A DNA stretch of 64,000 bases from assembly GCF_001612805.1 (NCBI RefSeq), contig NZ_BDBD01000026.1:1-64000 (forward strand), written 5' to 3'. The DNA is from Nocardia coubleae NBRC 108252 (GTDB lineage: Bacteria > Actinomycetota > Actinomycetes > Mycobacteriales > Mycobacteriaceae). The first letter of the stretch is position 1, and each line of letters opens with the position of its first letter. Both the position numbers and the translations under genes were made by a program. Under the pieces are notes generated by a model, which saw nothing but the letters and a program-made list of their open reading frames with translations, ran no database searches and was not told the DNA's origin. Below, piece after piece: positions 42,879-51,867 of this stretch.

Positions 42879-45517
42879 ATGCCGTGAGCACGATCGACAT
42901 GCCGTGGGCCACCGTGCATCTGGGGATTCGCCTGCACCACGGGCAGGCTTTCACCGCCTGCGGCGTCTCGGACGGTTCGTCGGCGGTGACCGCGATCGAC
43001 CCCGCGCCGCAGAGCCGAGCAGTCTCGGCCGAATCCTGGGGCGCGGGGCTCGCGCCTGTCGAGCCGGGCGGCGAATTGCCCGATGCGCTGTCGATCGGTG
43101 AACTGGTGCGTCCGGGCTTGCGCCGGAATCCGCGCCGCGCTCATCTGCTGGTTTCCACGGTGCTCGGCAAGCATCTGCCCACGGACCCGCGTGTGGTGAT
43201 CGGCGCCGGTAACCGCCTGGCCGACCTGGTGCGCGACAAGCTCGGCGACCGAGAGGCGGTTGTTCTCGGATTCGCCGAGACCGCAACCGGTTTGGGCCAC
43301 TGTGTGGCGGCGCGGCTCGAGGCCGGCTGCTACCTGCACTCCACCCGGAGGAGCGAGCCGAGGGCCACCACGCTCACCGGTTTCGAGGAGGGGCACTCGC
43401 ACGCCACCTCCCACCAGTTGCAGCCCGCGCCCGCCGAGATCTTCGCCAACGATCTGCCGCTGGTGCTTGTCGACGACGAGATCTCCACCGGCGATACGGC
43501 CATCGACGCTGTGCGCGCCCTGCACGAATTCGCGCCGCGTTCGCAGTACGTGCTGGCCTCGCTGGTCGACTTGCGGACCGCCGCCGACCGGGACAAGTTC
43601 GAGAAGTTCGCGGCCGAACTCGGGTCACGCATCGACACCGTTTGTCTGGCAACAGGTCTGGTCGACCTACCCGCCGGGCTCGTCGACGCGGTGGCGGCTT
43701 TGCCCGAGCCGCGACTCAATCCCCGATCGGTTCAGCCGGGTTCGTACAGCCACATCGAATTGCCTTGGCCGGGCGCTGTTCCCGAGGGTGGCCGGCACGG
43801 TGTTCTACGCACCGACGCCGCGGCTTTCGACGACGCCCTGGACGTTGTCGTCGACGAAGTGCGCGCACGTTTGGACGCCGAGTTCGCCGGTCGGCCGGTC
43901 ATCGTGCTCGGCCACGAGGAACTCATGTACCTGCCAGTGCGCCTGGCCGCCGGGCTGGCCGACGCGGGGTTCCCTGCCCGCTTCCAAACCACCACCCGCT
44001 CACCGGCTTACGTCCTCGACGAGCCGGGCTATCCGCTGCGCCGAGGTTTCCGCTTCACCGCCCCCGAACCCGACCCGACCGCCCAGCGCTACCTCTACAA
44101 CGCTCAGTGGGAGGGTGAGAACCCGGTCCTCCTGGTCGTCATCGACCCGCCCGCCGACACGCCCGAACTCGTCGCCCCCGGCGGTCTGGTCGATGTGCTC
44201 ACCGCGTCGGGTGCCGATGTTCTGGTCGCCGTCGTCCCGGGCGCCGATCCCCGCGAGCTGCACGCCTCTCGCCGTGCGCAAGCGTCGGACGAGGGGGCGC
44301 CGCGCAATGCCCGGGGCCGGGAAGAGCTGGTGACTGATAATCACTGGGTCGGAGAGTCGCGTGGTGCCGTTGAGCTCGCTGTCGGGCCGAACGACTTCCC
44401 TGCTCCGCTGCACGGCCCGGACTTCGGCTCGTACGCGCGCGAGGATGTCTCGTGGCTGCTCAAGGACCTGTCCGATGTCGACCTGGAAGCCGATGTGGCC
44501 GAACGGGAACGGCGCATTCAGGCAGGTAAAGCCCATTACGCCGAATCGCTGCCGGTGGAGTACCAGCCAGACGCCGCCTACCGCGAACTGTTCGACCGCG
44601 TGCTCGCCGAGAGTGCCGAGCGGCTCGCCCTGGCCGTGGCGACGGTTGCCGAACTGGTCGTCGCCGAACGCGGCGAGAACATCGTGCTGGTGTCGTTGGC
44701 CCGCGCCGGTACACCGATCGGTGTGCTGATGCGACGCTGGTTGGCCAGCGGTATCGGGCGCCCGGCTTTGGACGCGCCGCACTACGCCGTATCCATCGTC
44801 CGCGACCGCGGCATCGACTCGGTCGCCCTGGATTACCTTGCCCACCATCACGATCCGTCCACAATCGTGTTCGTCGACGGCTGGACCGGCAAGGGCGCCA
44901 TCACCCACGAACTCACCGCTGCCCTGGATGCCTATCACGCGGCGGGCGGCGCCAGGTTCGACGACGAACTCGTCGTGCTGGCCGACCCGGCCAATTGTGT
45001 GCGAACCTTCGGCACCCGTGACGATTTCCTCATCGCCTCGGCCTGCCTGAATTCGACTGTCTCCGGCCTGGTTTCACGCACGGTCCTGAACGAGAAGCTG
45101 ATCGGTCCGCGTGACTTCCACGGCGCCAAGTTCTATCGCGACCTGGCCGCCGACGACGTGTCGAACAAACTGATCGACACCGTCACCGCCGCCTTCGAAT
45201 CCATTCGTGACAAGGTGCCCGCCGCCGTCGCCGCGATCCGGGATTCCGACCGAACACCCGACTGGTCGGGCTGGGCGTCGGTGGAGAAGGTGCGTGCCGA
45301 ATACGGCATCAGCACAGTGAATTACGTGAAGCCCGGCGTCGGCGAGACCACCCGGGTGCTGCTGCGTCGCGTACCGTGGCGGGTGCTGGTGCGGGAAGCC
45401 GACGCACCCGAGCATGCCCACATCCGCCTGCTCGCCGCCGCACGCAATGTCCCGGTGGAGGTGGTGCCGGATCTGGCCTACTCCTGCATGGGCCTGATCA
45501 AGGAGCTATCGCAGTGA
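42875..45517 (+). CDS. Double phosphoribosyltransferase fusion (TRSP, PELOTA)
   Basis: An 880-residue protein that combines two modules I know as separate genes in Ter clusters. Residues about 1-460 are a phosphoribosyltransferase with the PRPP loop LVLVDDEISTGDTA (about 198) followed by a TRSP-type domain with GHEELMYLPVRLA. Residues about 500-780 are a second phosphoribosyltransferase-like domain of the StiP/PRTase_1 type, with SLARAGTPIGVLMRR and IVFVDGWTGKGAI. The last 80 residues resemble the PELOTA RNA-binding domain. The ATG overlaps the upstream stop and the GTG of the HAD gene overlaps its own stop, so three genes are translationally coupled. It probably builds or attaches a ribosylated metabolite; the product is not known. 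Confidence 0.83.
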   Translation: MNAVSTIDMPWATVHLGIRLHHGQAFTACGVSDGSSAVTAIDPAPQSRAVSAESWGAGLAPVEPGGELPDALSIGELVRPGLRRNPRRAHLLVSTVLGKHLPTDPRVVIGAGNRLADLVRDKLGDREAVVLGFAETATGLGHCVAARLEAGCYLHSTRRSEPRATTLTGFEEGHSHATSHQLQPAPAEIFANDLPLVLVDDEISTGDTAIDAVRALHEFAPRSQYVLASLVDLRTAADRDKFEKFAAELGSRIDTVCLATGLVDLPAGLVDAVAALPEPRLNPRSVQPGSYSHIELPWPGAVPEGGRHGVLRTDAAAFDDALDVVVDEVRARLDAEFAGRPVIVLGHEELMYLPVRLAAGLADAGFPARFQTTTRSPAYVLDEPGYPLRRGFRFTAPEPDPTAQRYLYNAQWEGENPVLLVVIDPPADTPELVAPGGLVDVLTASGADVLVAVVPGADPRELHASRRAQASDEGAPRNARGREELVTDNHWVGESRGAVELAVGPNDFPAPLHGPDFGSYAREDVSWLLKDLSDVDLEADVAERERRIQAGKAHYAESLPVEYQPDAAYRELFDRVLAESAERLALAVATVAELVVAERGENIVLVSLARAGTPIGVLMRRWLASGIGRPALDAPHYAVSIVRDRGIDSVALDYLAHHHDPSTIVFVDGWTGKGAITHELTAALDAYHAAGGARFDDELVVLADPANCVRTFGTRDDFLIASACLNSTVSGLVSRTVLNEKLIGPRDFHGAKFYRDLAADDVSNKLIDTVTAAFESIRDKVPAAVAAIRDSDRTPDWSGWASVEKVRAEYGISTVNYVKPGVGETTRVLLRRVPWRVLVREADAPEHAHIRLLAAARNVPVEVVPDLAYSCMGLIKELSQ

Positions 45518-46341
45518 CCGCCCTGTTCGCCACCGACCTGGATCGCACGATGATCTTCTCGCGCAACGCCTTCCACGGCGCCGAAAGCGTCGAGAAGGAA
45601 TGCGTCGAGTACTACGAGGGCGAACCCCTGTCCTACATGACCACCACCGCGATCGCCCGTTTGCGTGAGCTGGCCGCGAACGCGCCGGTGATACCGACCA
45701 CCACCCGCACCATCGAACAGTTCCAGCGCATCGAATTACCCGGTGCGCCGTGGCGCTTCGCCATCACGAGCAACGGCGGCAATATCCTCGTCGACGGCAT
45801 TCCCGACCCGGCGTGGCGGTTGTCCATCGACGATCAGGTCAACGCGACCGGCGCGACCTTGGCTTCGGTCGGCGCCGAGTTGCGTTCGCGGATCAGCGAT
45901 TCCTGGGTCACCAAGTATCGCGAGGCCGACGAATTGTTCTGCTACCTGGTCGTCCGCCCCGAGGCGGTCCCGGCGGGCTTCCTCGCCGAATGGGACAACT
46001 GGTGCCGCGCCAACGGCTGGTCGGCCTCCCAGCAGGGCCGCAAGATCTACACCATGCCCGACGCGGTCTGCAAAAGCCTCGCCGTCGCCGAAGTCCGCCG
46101 CCGCCTCACCGAATCCGGTGAATTACCCGACGGCGCGCGACTGTTCGCCGCGGGCGACGGCGCCCTCGACGCGAAAATGCTCGAATCCGCCGACGCCGCC
46201 ATCCGCCCCCGCCACGGCGAACTCGAAGAACTCGCCTACACCGCCCCCAACCTCACCGTCACCACCGCCGCCGGCATCCTGGCCGGCGCGGAAATCCTCG
46301 ACTGGTTCCACGCCGCCCTCCCCGTCGCGGATCCGGTCTAG
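45514..46341 (+). CDS. HAD-family phosphatase of the Ter module
   Basis: A 275-residue haloacid-dehalogenase hydrolase. Motif I is DLDRT near residue 8, motif II the threonine/serine region TTTRT, a lysine in VCKSLAVAEV is motif III, and GDGALDAKML is motif IV, with the C2-type cap between. It should dephosphorylate the product of the coupled phosphoribosyltransferase protein. The GTG start overlaps the upstream stop. Its 3' end overlaps the first AIM24 gene, on the other strand, by four bases. Confidence 0.88.
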   Translation: MTALFATDLDRTMIFSRNAFHGAESVEKECVEYYEGEPLSYMTTTAIARLRELAANAPVIPTTTRTIEQFQRIELPGAPWRFAITSNGGNILVDGIPDPAWRLSIDDQVNATGATLASVGAELRSRISDSWVTKYREADELFCYLVVRPEAVPAGFLAEWDNWCRANGWSASQQGRKIYTMPDAVCKSLAVAEVRRRLTESGELPDGARLFAAGDGALDAKMLESADAAIRPRHGELEELAYTAPNLTVTTAAGILAGAEILDWFHAALPVADPV

Positions 46342-47099
46342 TACTGCTGCTGACCGGCGAGCTTTTGGGTGACGACGGCCTGGATGCGTTGCAGGCCGCC
46401 CACGCTCACGCCGCTCTGCAACTGACCTTCGATGGTGCGGACCAGGGCGTTGTCGCTCATCACCTTCTCGGAGGACTGGATGAGGACGGTGCCCGCGCCG
46501 GTGAAGTCGAACTGGCGTTCCTCGCCGGAGGTGGCGCCCATCGCGGCCGCGCCCGCCGAGAGGAAACCGGTGATCCAGCCCTGGTCGTAGTGGTGGCTCG
46601 GGGACGGGCAGTCGGCCCAGCCGACGAGCGCCTCGGGGTCCACCCGCAGTGGGGGTTCGGCGAACATCACCGGTCCGTTGGACGAGGCGAGGAATTTGCC
46701 GGTGCCGATGAGGGTGAGGAAACCGGGCACGATCGACTGTTTCAGCGCGAGGCCCGGCTCGAAGGCGAGCAGGTTGGCGCCGCGGATCGTGAGGTTGCCG
46801 TCCTCGAGATCGTAGGAATTGATGTCGTAGCCGCGGTCGCCGATGATGAGCTTGCCGTGGCCCTCGGCCACCACGTACTCACCGGCGAACAGCGGCGCCG
46901 AGAACTGGCTGCTCACCATTTGGGTGAGATGGCCCTGCAGACCGTGCGTGAGCAGCTGGAAATTGATCTGCCCGTAGTAGGCGATCATGGCGCCCTTGCG
47001 CATGAACCACGGCCCGGTCAGGTCGATGCAATAGGCGTAGCTGTTACCCGGAATATTGTCGCTGGCACCGAGATTCATGGGGGACAGGATTTCGCTCAT
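46338..47099 (-). CDS. AIM24-family protein, copy 1
   Basis: A 253-residue protein of the AIM24 family (TIGR00266-type beta-helix). It starts MSEILSPMNLGASDNIPGNS and includes GLALKQSIVPGF and ERQFDFTGAGTVLIQSS, the last matching the end motif seen in the other two copies. It is the third gene of a leftward set and starts three bases after copy 2 stops. AIM24 is named after a mitochondrial yeast protein; the bacterial function is unknown. Confidence 0.88.
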   Translation of the reverse strand: MSEILSPMNLGASDNIPGNSYAYCIDLTGPWFMRKGAMIAYYGQINFQLLTHGLQGHLTQMVSSQFSAPLFAGEYVVAEGHGKLIIGDRGYDINSYDLEDGNLTIRGANLLAFEPGLALKQSIVPGFLTLIGTGKFLASSNGPVMFAEPPLRVDPEALVGWADCPSPSHHYDQGWITGFLSAGAAAMGATSGEERQFDFTGAGTVLIQSSEKVMSDNALVRTIEGQLQSGVSVGGLQRIQAVVTQKLAGQQQY

Positions 47100-47102
47100 G
47101 AC

Positions 47103-47801
47103 TCACAACTTCTCTTCGGAGGCCTGCACATACACGACACCCTGACCGTGGCAATGCAATTGCATCGCCTCGCCCGATCCGCGACCCACCGCGTCGCGCC
47201 AGCTCATCGCCGCCTTCAATTCGGTCTGCACGTTTCCGTACGCCGCGACGAATGCCTGCGGGTCGACGACCACCGGATTCGGTCCGCCCACTTGCAATTC
47301 CAGGAATCCGCCGTGCGCCAGCAGCACCGCCGAACCCTGACCGCTCAGTTGCGTGGTGAACATGCCCTGCCCGGTCGCCACACCCGCGGCGGCCCCGCGC
47401 AGCGCACCCATCAGACCGCCACCGCCACCACCACCGGAACTGGCCACCGACACCACCGAGGCCTGCAACCCGGCGGTGTTCGCCAGCAGCCGCGAGGCTT
47501 CCACCCGCAGCACCGCACCGGGCTGCATCTGCACCACGTGCACCTCGAGCCCGGCGAATCCGTAATGGACGGAGCCATTTCCACGCGCGAGCATGGTCCG
47601 CTCGTGTTCGCCCGCCATCATGGCGCCCGCCATGCGCATCAGCCCACCACCACCGCCCATGCCGCCACCCGCGCCGGGAATCTGGTGTGGGGAGAACTGC
47701 ACCTGGCCGGTGTAGAACAGCATCGCGCCGGTGCGCCCGACCACCCCGCCCGCCTGGGCGACGTCGACCTTGACGACCTTGCTGTTGACCTTCTCGAACA
47801 T
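47103..47801 (-). CDS. AIM24-family protein, copy 2
   Basis: A 232-residue AIM24 paralogue, distinguished by two glycine/methionine-rich insertions (GGGMGGGGGLM and SSGGGGGGGLMG) that probably form flexible loops. The core shows GSVHYGFAGLEVHVVQM and the closing GQGVVYVQAS. It lies between copies 1 and 3, eleven bases after copy 3. The three copies are clearly diverged. Confidence 0.87.
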   Translation of the reverse strand: MFEKVNSKVVKVDVAQAGGVVGRTGAMLFYTGQVQFSPHQIPGAGGGMGGGGGLMRMAGAMMAGEHERTMLARGNGSVHYGFAGLEVHVVQMQPGAVLRVEASRLLANTAGLQASVVSVASSGGGGGGGLMGALRGAAAGVATGQGMFTTQLSGQGSAVLLAHGGFLELQVGGPNPVVVDPQAFVAAYGNVQTELKAAMSWRDAVGRGSGEAMQLHCHGQGVVYVQASEEKL

Positions 47802-47812
47802 CGTCGCTTCCC

Positions 47813-48436
47813 TTACCGTTCCGCGGGCTGGATCAGCACAACGCCCTGGCCGTCCCACCGCAGCGAGAACGCCTCGCCCGCGTCCTGGCCGACCATCGTG
47901 CGCCAGGAGACATCGGTGACGAACGACTGGTTGAGATTGCCGCGCGCCGCGACGAACGCATCGGGGTCCACGATCAGCGGGTACTGCGGCGACACCTCGA
48001 GGTGGATCAGCGGCCCACCGGCCGACAGCAGCGCAACCTGGCCCTGACCGCTCACCGTTGTGGTGAAAAGGCCGCTGCCCGAAGACATTCCACCCACACC
48101 GGCGAACCGCACGTCGGTGCGCAGATTGCCCGCGAAGGCCAGCAACTGCTGCGACTCGACCTGCAACGTGTCGTTGTTCAGGTTCACCACGGTGACGTTC
48201 TGGCCGTTGACCGCGAAGAACACCCGACCGTTGCCGGTGCACTCCATCAGCGACAGCTTCTCGCCGGTGGCGCGGCGCTTGAGACCGTTGAGCACGCCCT
48301 CGCCGCCGCCGAAGCCGGCCGATTTGAACTGCACATTGCCCTCGTAGGCAACCATCGAGCCGGCGATCGCGCGGATACTGGTCCCCGCGAGATGTGCCTC
48401 GATCACTTTCTTCGATTGTTCGAACAACTGCGCCAT
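47813..48436 (-). CDS. AIM24-family protein, copy 3
   Basis: A 207-residue AIM24 paralogue and the first gene of the leftward three-gene unit. It contains IAGSMVAYEGNVQFKS, SGLFTTTVSGQGQVALLS and the ending GQGVVLIQPAER. The unit is divergent from the two-domain terD gene with 137 bases between, so the AIM24 set and the rightward TerD pair may share a control region. Confidence 0.87.
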   Translation of the reverse strand: MAQLFEQSKKVIEAHLAGTSIRAIAGSMVAYEGNVQFKSAGFGGGEGVLNGLKRRATGEKLSLMECTGNGRVFFAVNGQNVTVVNLNNDTLQVESQQLLAFAGNLRTDVRFAGVGGMSSGSGLFTTTVSGQGQVALLSAGGPLIHLEVSPQYPLIVDPDAFVAARGNLNQSFVTDVSWRTMVGQDAGEAFSLRWDGQGVVLIQPAER

Positions 48437-48573
48437 TCCTGGCCCCTTTGTAAGGCGGGTGCGACGCCCCGTTCCGACAGCGACGTCACCCTAACCGATC
48501 GGGAGGCTGAACGCCCGGGCCCGGTTTCTCGTACAGTGACAACAAGACCGCACCGACAAGCGAAGGGTCGAAC

Positions 48574-49917
48574 TTGTCTGCAACACTCGCCAAAGGCCAG
48601 AACGGTCCACTGGCCGTCAGTGACGTGGTGATCTCACTCCAGCTCACGGCGCCGGCCGATCTGTCCGCGCTGCTCGTCACCGAGCAGGGCAAGGTCCGCA
48701 CCGACGCCGATTTCGTGTTCTACAACCAGCCGAGCGGTCCGGGTGTGGACCTGCGACCCGGTCCGGCCGGGCAGCCCGCCTCGCTCGCGGTGTCGCTGCC
48801 CGCCGTGCCCGCCGAGATCGACCAGATCCGCGCGGTCATCACCCTCGACGACGCGACCAGCAATTTCGGTCGTTTCGCCCCGCCGACCGCGATCATCTCC
48901 GACGCCGCGGGCAACCAGCTGTACTCGTACCTCATCGAGGGTCTCAACGCCGAGTCGATTGTGATCGCGTTGGAGCTGTACCGCCGTCAAGGTGGCTGGA
49001 AGGTGCGGGCCGTCGGCCAGGGGTACGCCGGTGGGTTCGCCGCGCTGGTCACCGATCACGGTGTGCAGGTGGATGATTCGCCCGCACAGCCCGCCGCCGC
49101 ACCGCAGCAGGCCGCCCCGCCGCCCCCGGCGCCGAGTTACCAGCAGCCCGCGCCCGCCTACGCGCCGCCCGGTGGGGGTTACCCGCCGCCCGCACCGCCG
49201 CAGCAGCCCCCCGTGGGCGGTGGCTATCCGCCGCCGCAGCAGGGTGGTTACCCGCCGCCGCCCGGTGGGGGCTACCCGCCCGCCGCCTCGCCTGCCGCGC
49301 CGCCGCAGCCGACCGGGGAGATCAGCCTGAGCAAGGACCGGCCGGTCAGCCTGCAGAAGGGTCAGCGGGTCACCCTGCGCAAGGAAGGCGCCGCGCTCAC
49401 CTTCGTGAAGATGGGTCTGGGCTGGGACCCGGTGCGCACCCGTGGCATGTTCGGCAACCGCACCGTCGATATCGACCTCGACGCCTCGGTGTGCCTGTTC
49501 GCCGACCAGAACCTGGTCGACGTGGCCTACTACGGTCAGCTCTCGTCCAAGGACGGATCGGTCCGCCACCAGGGCGACAACCTCACCGGTGAGGGCGAAG
49601 GCGACGACGAGATGATCCTCGTCGACCTCACCCGCATCCCCGCCCACATCTCCACGCTGCTGTTCATCGTCACCTCCTACAAGGGGCACACCTTCGAACA
49701 GGTGCAGAACGCCTTCTGCCGCCTGATCGACGGCACGACCAACGGCGAACTCGCCCGCTACACCCTCGCGGGCGGCATGCCGTTCACCGCGATGGCGATG
49801 GCGAAGGTGTACCGCTCCGGTGGTGACTGGAAGATGCAGGCGCTCGGCGAGGGATTCCAGGCCAAGCATCCCGGCGAGGCCGTCCCGCAGCTCGGCCGTT
49901 TCCTCGGCCGCGACTGA
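48574..49917 (+). CDS. Two-domain TerD protein
   Basis: A 447-residue protein with a degenerate TerD domain (1-165), a long Pro/Gly/Gln linker (170-250, with GGYPPP repeats) and a complete TerD domain (250-447). The second domain has DIDLDAS and the calcium loop GDNLTGEGEGDDE; the first has lost both but keeps GQGYAGGFAALVTDHG. The TTG start has AAGGG seven bases upstream. A stretch at the linker-domain junction (49295-49375) is also found as an isolated copy at 2222-2302. It pairs with the next TerD gene, 30 bases on. Confidence 0.88.
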   Translation: MSATLAKGQNGPLAVSDVVISLQLTAPADLSALLVTEQGKVRTDADFVFYNQPSGPGVDLRPGPAGQPASLAVSLPAVPAEIDQIRAVITLDDATSNFGRFAPPTAIISDAAGNQLYSYLIEGLNAESIVIALELYRRQGGWKVRAVGQGYAGGFAALVTDHGVQVDDSPAQPAAAPQQAAPPPPAPSYQQPAPAYAPPGGGYPPPAPPQQPPVGGGYPPPQQGGYPPPPGGGYPPAASPAAPPQPTGEISLSKDRPVSLQKGQRVTLRKEGAALTFVKMGLGWDPVRTRGMFGNRTVDIDLDASVCLFADQNLVDVAYYGQLSSKDGSVRHQGDNLTGEGEGDDEMILVDLTRIPAHISTLLFIVTSYKGHTFEQVQNAFCRLIDGTTNGELARYTLAGGMPFTAMAMAKVYRSGGDWKMQALGEGFQAKHPGEAVPQLGRFLGRD

Positions 49918-49947
49918 CCTTCCGCACCACACAGCAAGGCAGACACC

Positions 49948-51861
49948 GTGATTCACCTGAAGGCTGGGCAGAACACCGCACTGACCGCCGACTCCGTGCG
50001 TTTCACCGCGCAGACCACGGGCACCGTCGAACTCGGCGCGCTCGTGGTCGGCGAGGATCTGCGGGTGCGCGACGAACACGACCATGTGTGCGCGTCGCGA
50101 CCCGCGGCTCCCGGTGTGCGGTTCGGCGGCAGTTCGGTGGAACTGACCCTGCCCCAGGTGCGTTCGGACGCGCATGCCGTGCTGCTGTTCGTCGCCGCCG
50201 GGCACGTGCTCGGGCCGGTGACCGCGTTGTTTGCCGAGAACGGTGTTCCGGCAGCGGAATTCGTCATCTCGCCGACGGCGGGTGAGAGTTCGCTGATCTG
50301 TCTCGAGGTGTATCGGCGGGGGCCGGGCTGGAAGTTGCGTGCGCTCGGCCAGGGTTATGCCGGTGGTGTGGCTCAGTTGCTGAGCACGCATGGAGTTCCC
50401 GGCCAAAGTGCCTCGGGCGCCGCCGCTTTCGGGCACAACGCGGCAAATGGCGTGCCGTCGGCGACCGGTGGTTTCGGGTCGGGCGCGCAGGGCGATTCGT
50501 TCCGCGGTAGTGCCCACGGTGGCGTACCTGGCGGTGCTGCCTTCGGCGGTGCGCCTGGCGGTGCTGCGCAGGGCGGTGTGCCTGGTGGTGGCGCGCAGGG
50601 CGGTGTGCCCGGTGGTAGTGCGCAGGGCGGTGTGCCCGGTGGTGGCGCGCAGGGCGGTGTGCCCGGCGGTGGCGCACAGGGCGGCATGCCCGGTAGTGCG
50701 CCCGGCGGAGTGCCTGGCGGTGCTGCGCAGCGCGGTCACGTTCCGGATGGGACGGTGCCGGTGGCGCCGGTTCATGGAGCAGCCGCGTCGGCGGGACCGG
50801 CTTCGGGCCATGCCGCTGCCTCGACCGAATCGCTCGCCCAACCGACGCCCGCCCCCGGCCTCCCCCTCGAAGTCGACCACGGCCTACAGCGCATGTGGAT
50901 GATCTTCGAGGACGCCGCACGCTCCGCCGCAGCCCTCGTCTCGGCGCGCGACTACGCCGCCAAACGCTTGGATCAGGAACTGTCGGAAGCGGTTTCGAAT
51001 CCCGCAACCCGCAACACCCCTGCCGCCGACGCCGCCCGTCACGCCGCGCAACGCCGTCACGACGAGCTGGTCGGCCGCGCCGATGCCGACCACCGCCGCG
51101 ACAGCGACATGCTCGCCCGCGAGATCGCCGAAGCCGACTCGGTGATGCCCGCGGCCCTGGCCTCCTGGCTCGCGCCCGCCTGGACCACCCGCGCCGCCGC
51201 CAGCGACGGCATCCGCCTCGGCGAGCTCTACGCACCCGACCGCGGCGACCTCCGCGTCCCGTATTGCGTTCCGGTGCCGCTGAATCGGCCGCTGTGGGTC
51301 GACACGGAGTCCAGCGCGGCCGCCTCCCGCGTGGTCGGCGCCCTGCTGGCCCGCCTCGTCGCCGCCATCCCCGACCGGCCGACCCGCATCGACCTGATCG
51401 ACCTCACCGGTGGCCTACGCGGCCTCGCCACGCCCCTGTCCCCGCTGCTCGCGGGCCCGGTGATCGCCGACCACCTCGACATCTCCCCGCGCCTGGCCGA
51501 ATTGGCCAACGCCGCCGAACTGGCCGAGATCGCTTACCACGCAGGCGAAGTGGCGCCCCCGAAAGAACACCGCATCCTGGTAGCGGCCGACTTCCCCCAC
51601 GGCTACCAAGCCGCCGACGTAGTCCGCCTCGGCCAGCTCATGGTCCGCGGCGACCTCATCGGCCTCTCCCTCCTCATCGTCGGCACCGCCACCCCCGACG
51701 CGGCCGACGCCCCCGCCACCCTCCTCTCCCAATCCTGCCGCCACCTCCCCACCCTCCCCGGCACCCCCCTCTTCGACCCCTGGACCGGCAACGCCTGGGA
51801 ACTAGACCTCGACATGCTCCCCCTCGAACCCGAACTCCAGGCCCGCTACCTGCGGATGTAG
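49948..51861 (+). CDS. TerD domain fused to FtsK/HerA-like module
   Basis: A 637-residue protein. Residues 1-150 form a TerD-like domain without the calcium loop but with the family ending GQGYAGGVAQLLSTHG. Residues 150-320 are a Gly/Pro/Ala linker with nine-residue tandem repeats. About 325-420 is helical. About 430-610 resembles the alpha/beta core of FtsK/HerA-type ATPases (RIDLIDLTGGLRG, HRILVAADFPHGY), but the phosphate-binding loop is absent: DTESSAAASRVVG occupies its place. I infer an inactive relative acting as a scaffold. It follows the two-domain TerD gene in the same operon and overlaps nothing. Confidence 0.78.
   Translation: MIHLKAGQNTALTADSVRFTAQTTGTVELGALVVGEDLRVRDEHDHVCASRPAAPGVRFGGSSVELTLPQVRSDAHAVLLFVAAGHVLGPVTALFAENGVPAAEFVISPTAGESSLICLEVYRRGPGWKLRALGQGYAGGVAQLLSTHGVPGQSASGAAAFGHNAANGVPSATGGFGSGAQGDSFRGSAHGGVPGGAAFGGAPGGAAQGGVPGGGAQGGVPGGSAQGGVPGGGAQGGVPGGGAQGGMPGSAPGGVPGGAAQRGHVPDGTVPVAPVHGAAASAGPASGHAAASTESLAQPTPAPGLPLEVDHGLQRMWMIFEDAARSAAALVSARDYAAKRLDQELSEAVSNPATRNTPAADAARHAAQRRHDELVGRADADHRRDSDMLAREIAEADSVMPAALASWLAPAWTTRAAASDGIRLGELYAPDRGDLRVPYCVPVPLNRPLWVDTESSAAASRVVGALLARLVAAIPDRPTRIDLIDLTGGLRGLATPLSPLLAGPVIADHLDISPRLAELANAAELAEIAYHAGEVAPPKEHRILVAADFPHGYQAADVVRLGQLMVRGDLIGLSLLIVGTATPDAADAPATLLSQSCRHLPTLPGTPLFDPWTGNAWELDLDMLPLEPELQARYLRM
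50572..50730 (+). repeat. 27-bp coding tandem repeat
   Basis: Four 27-bp units, each encoding GGVPGG(G/S)AQ, run in register from 50572 to 50679, followed by a 24-bp variant (GGMPGSAP) and another 27-bp unit (GGVPGGAAQ). All units keep the reading frame, so copy-number changes would lengthen or shorten the linker of the protein without breaking it. Confidence 0.9.
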
Positions 51862-51867
51862 GACCGC

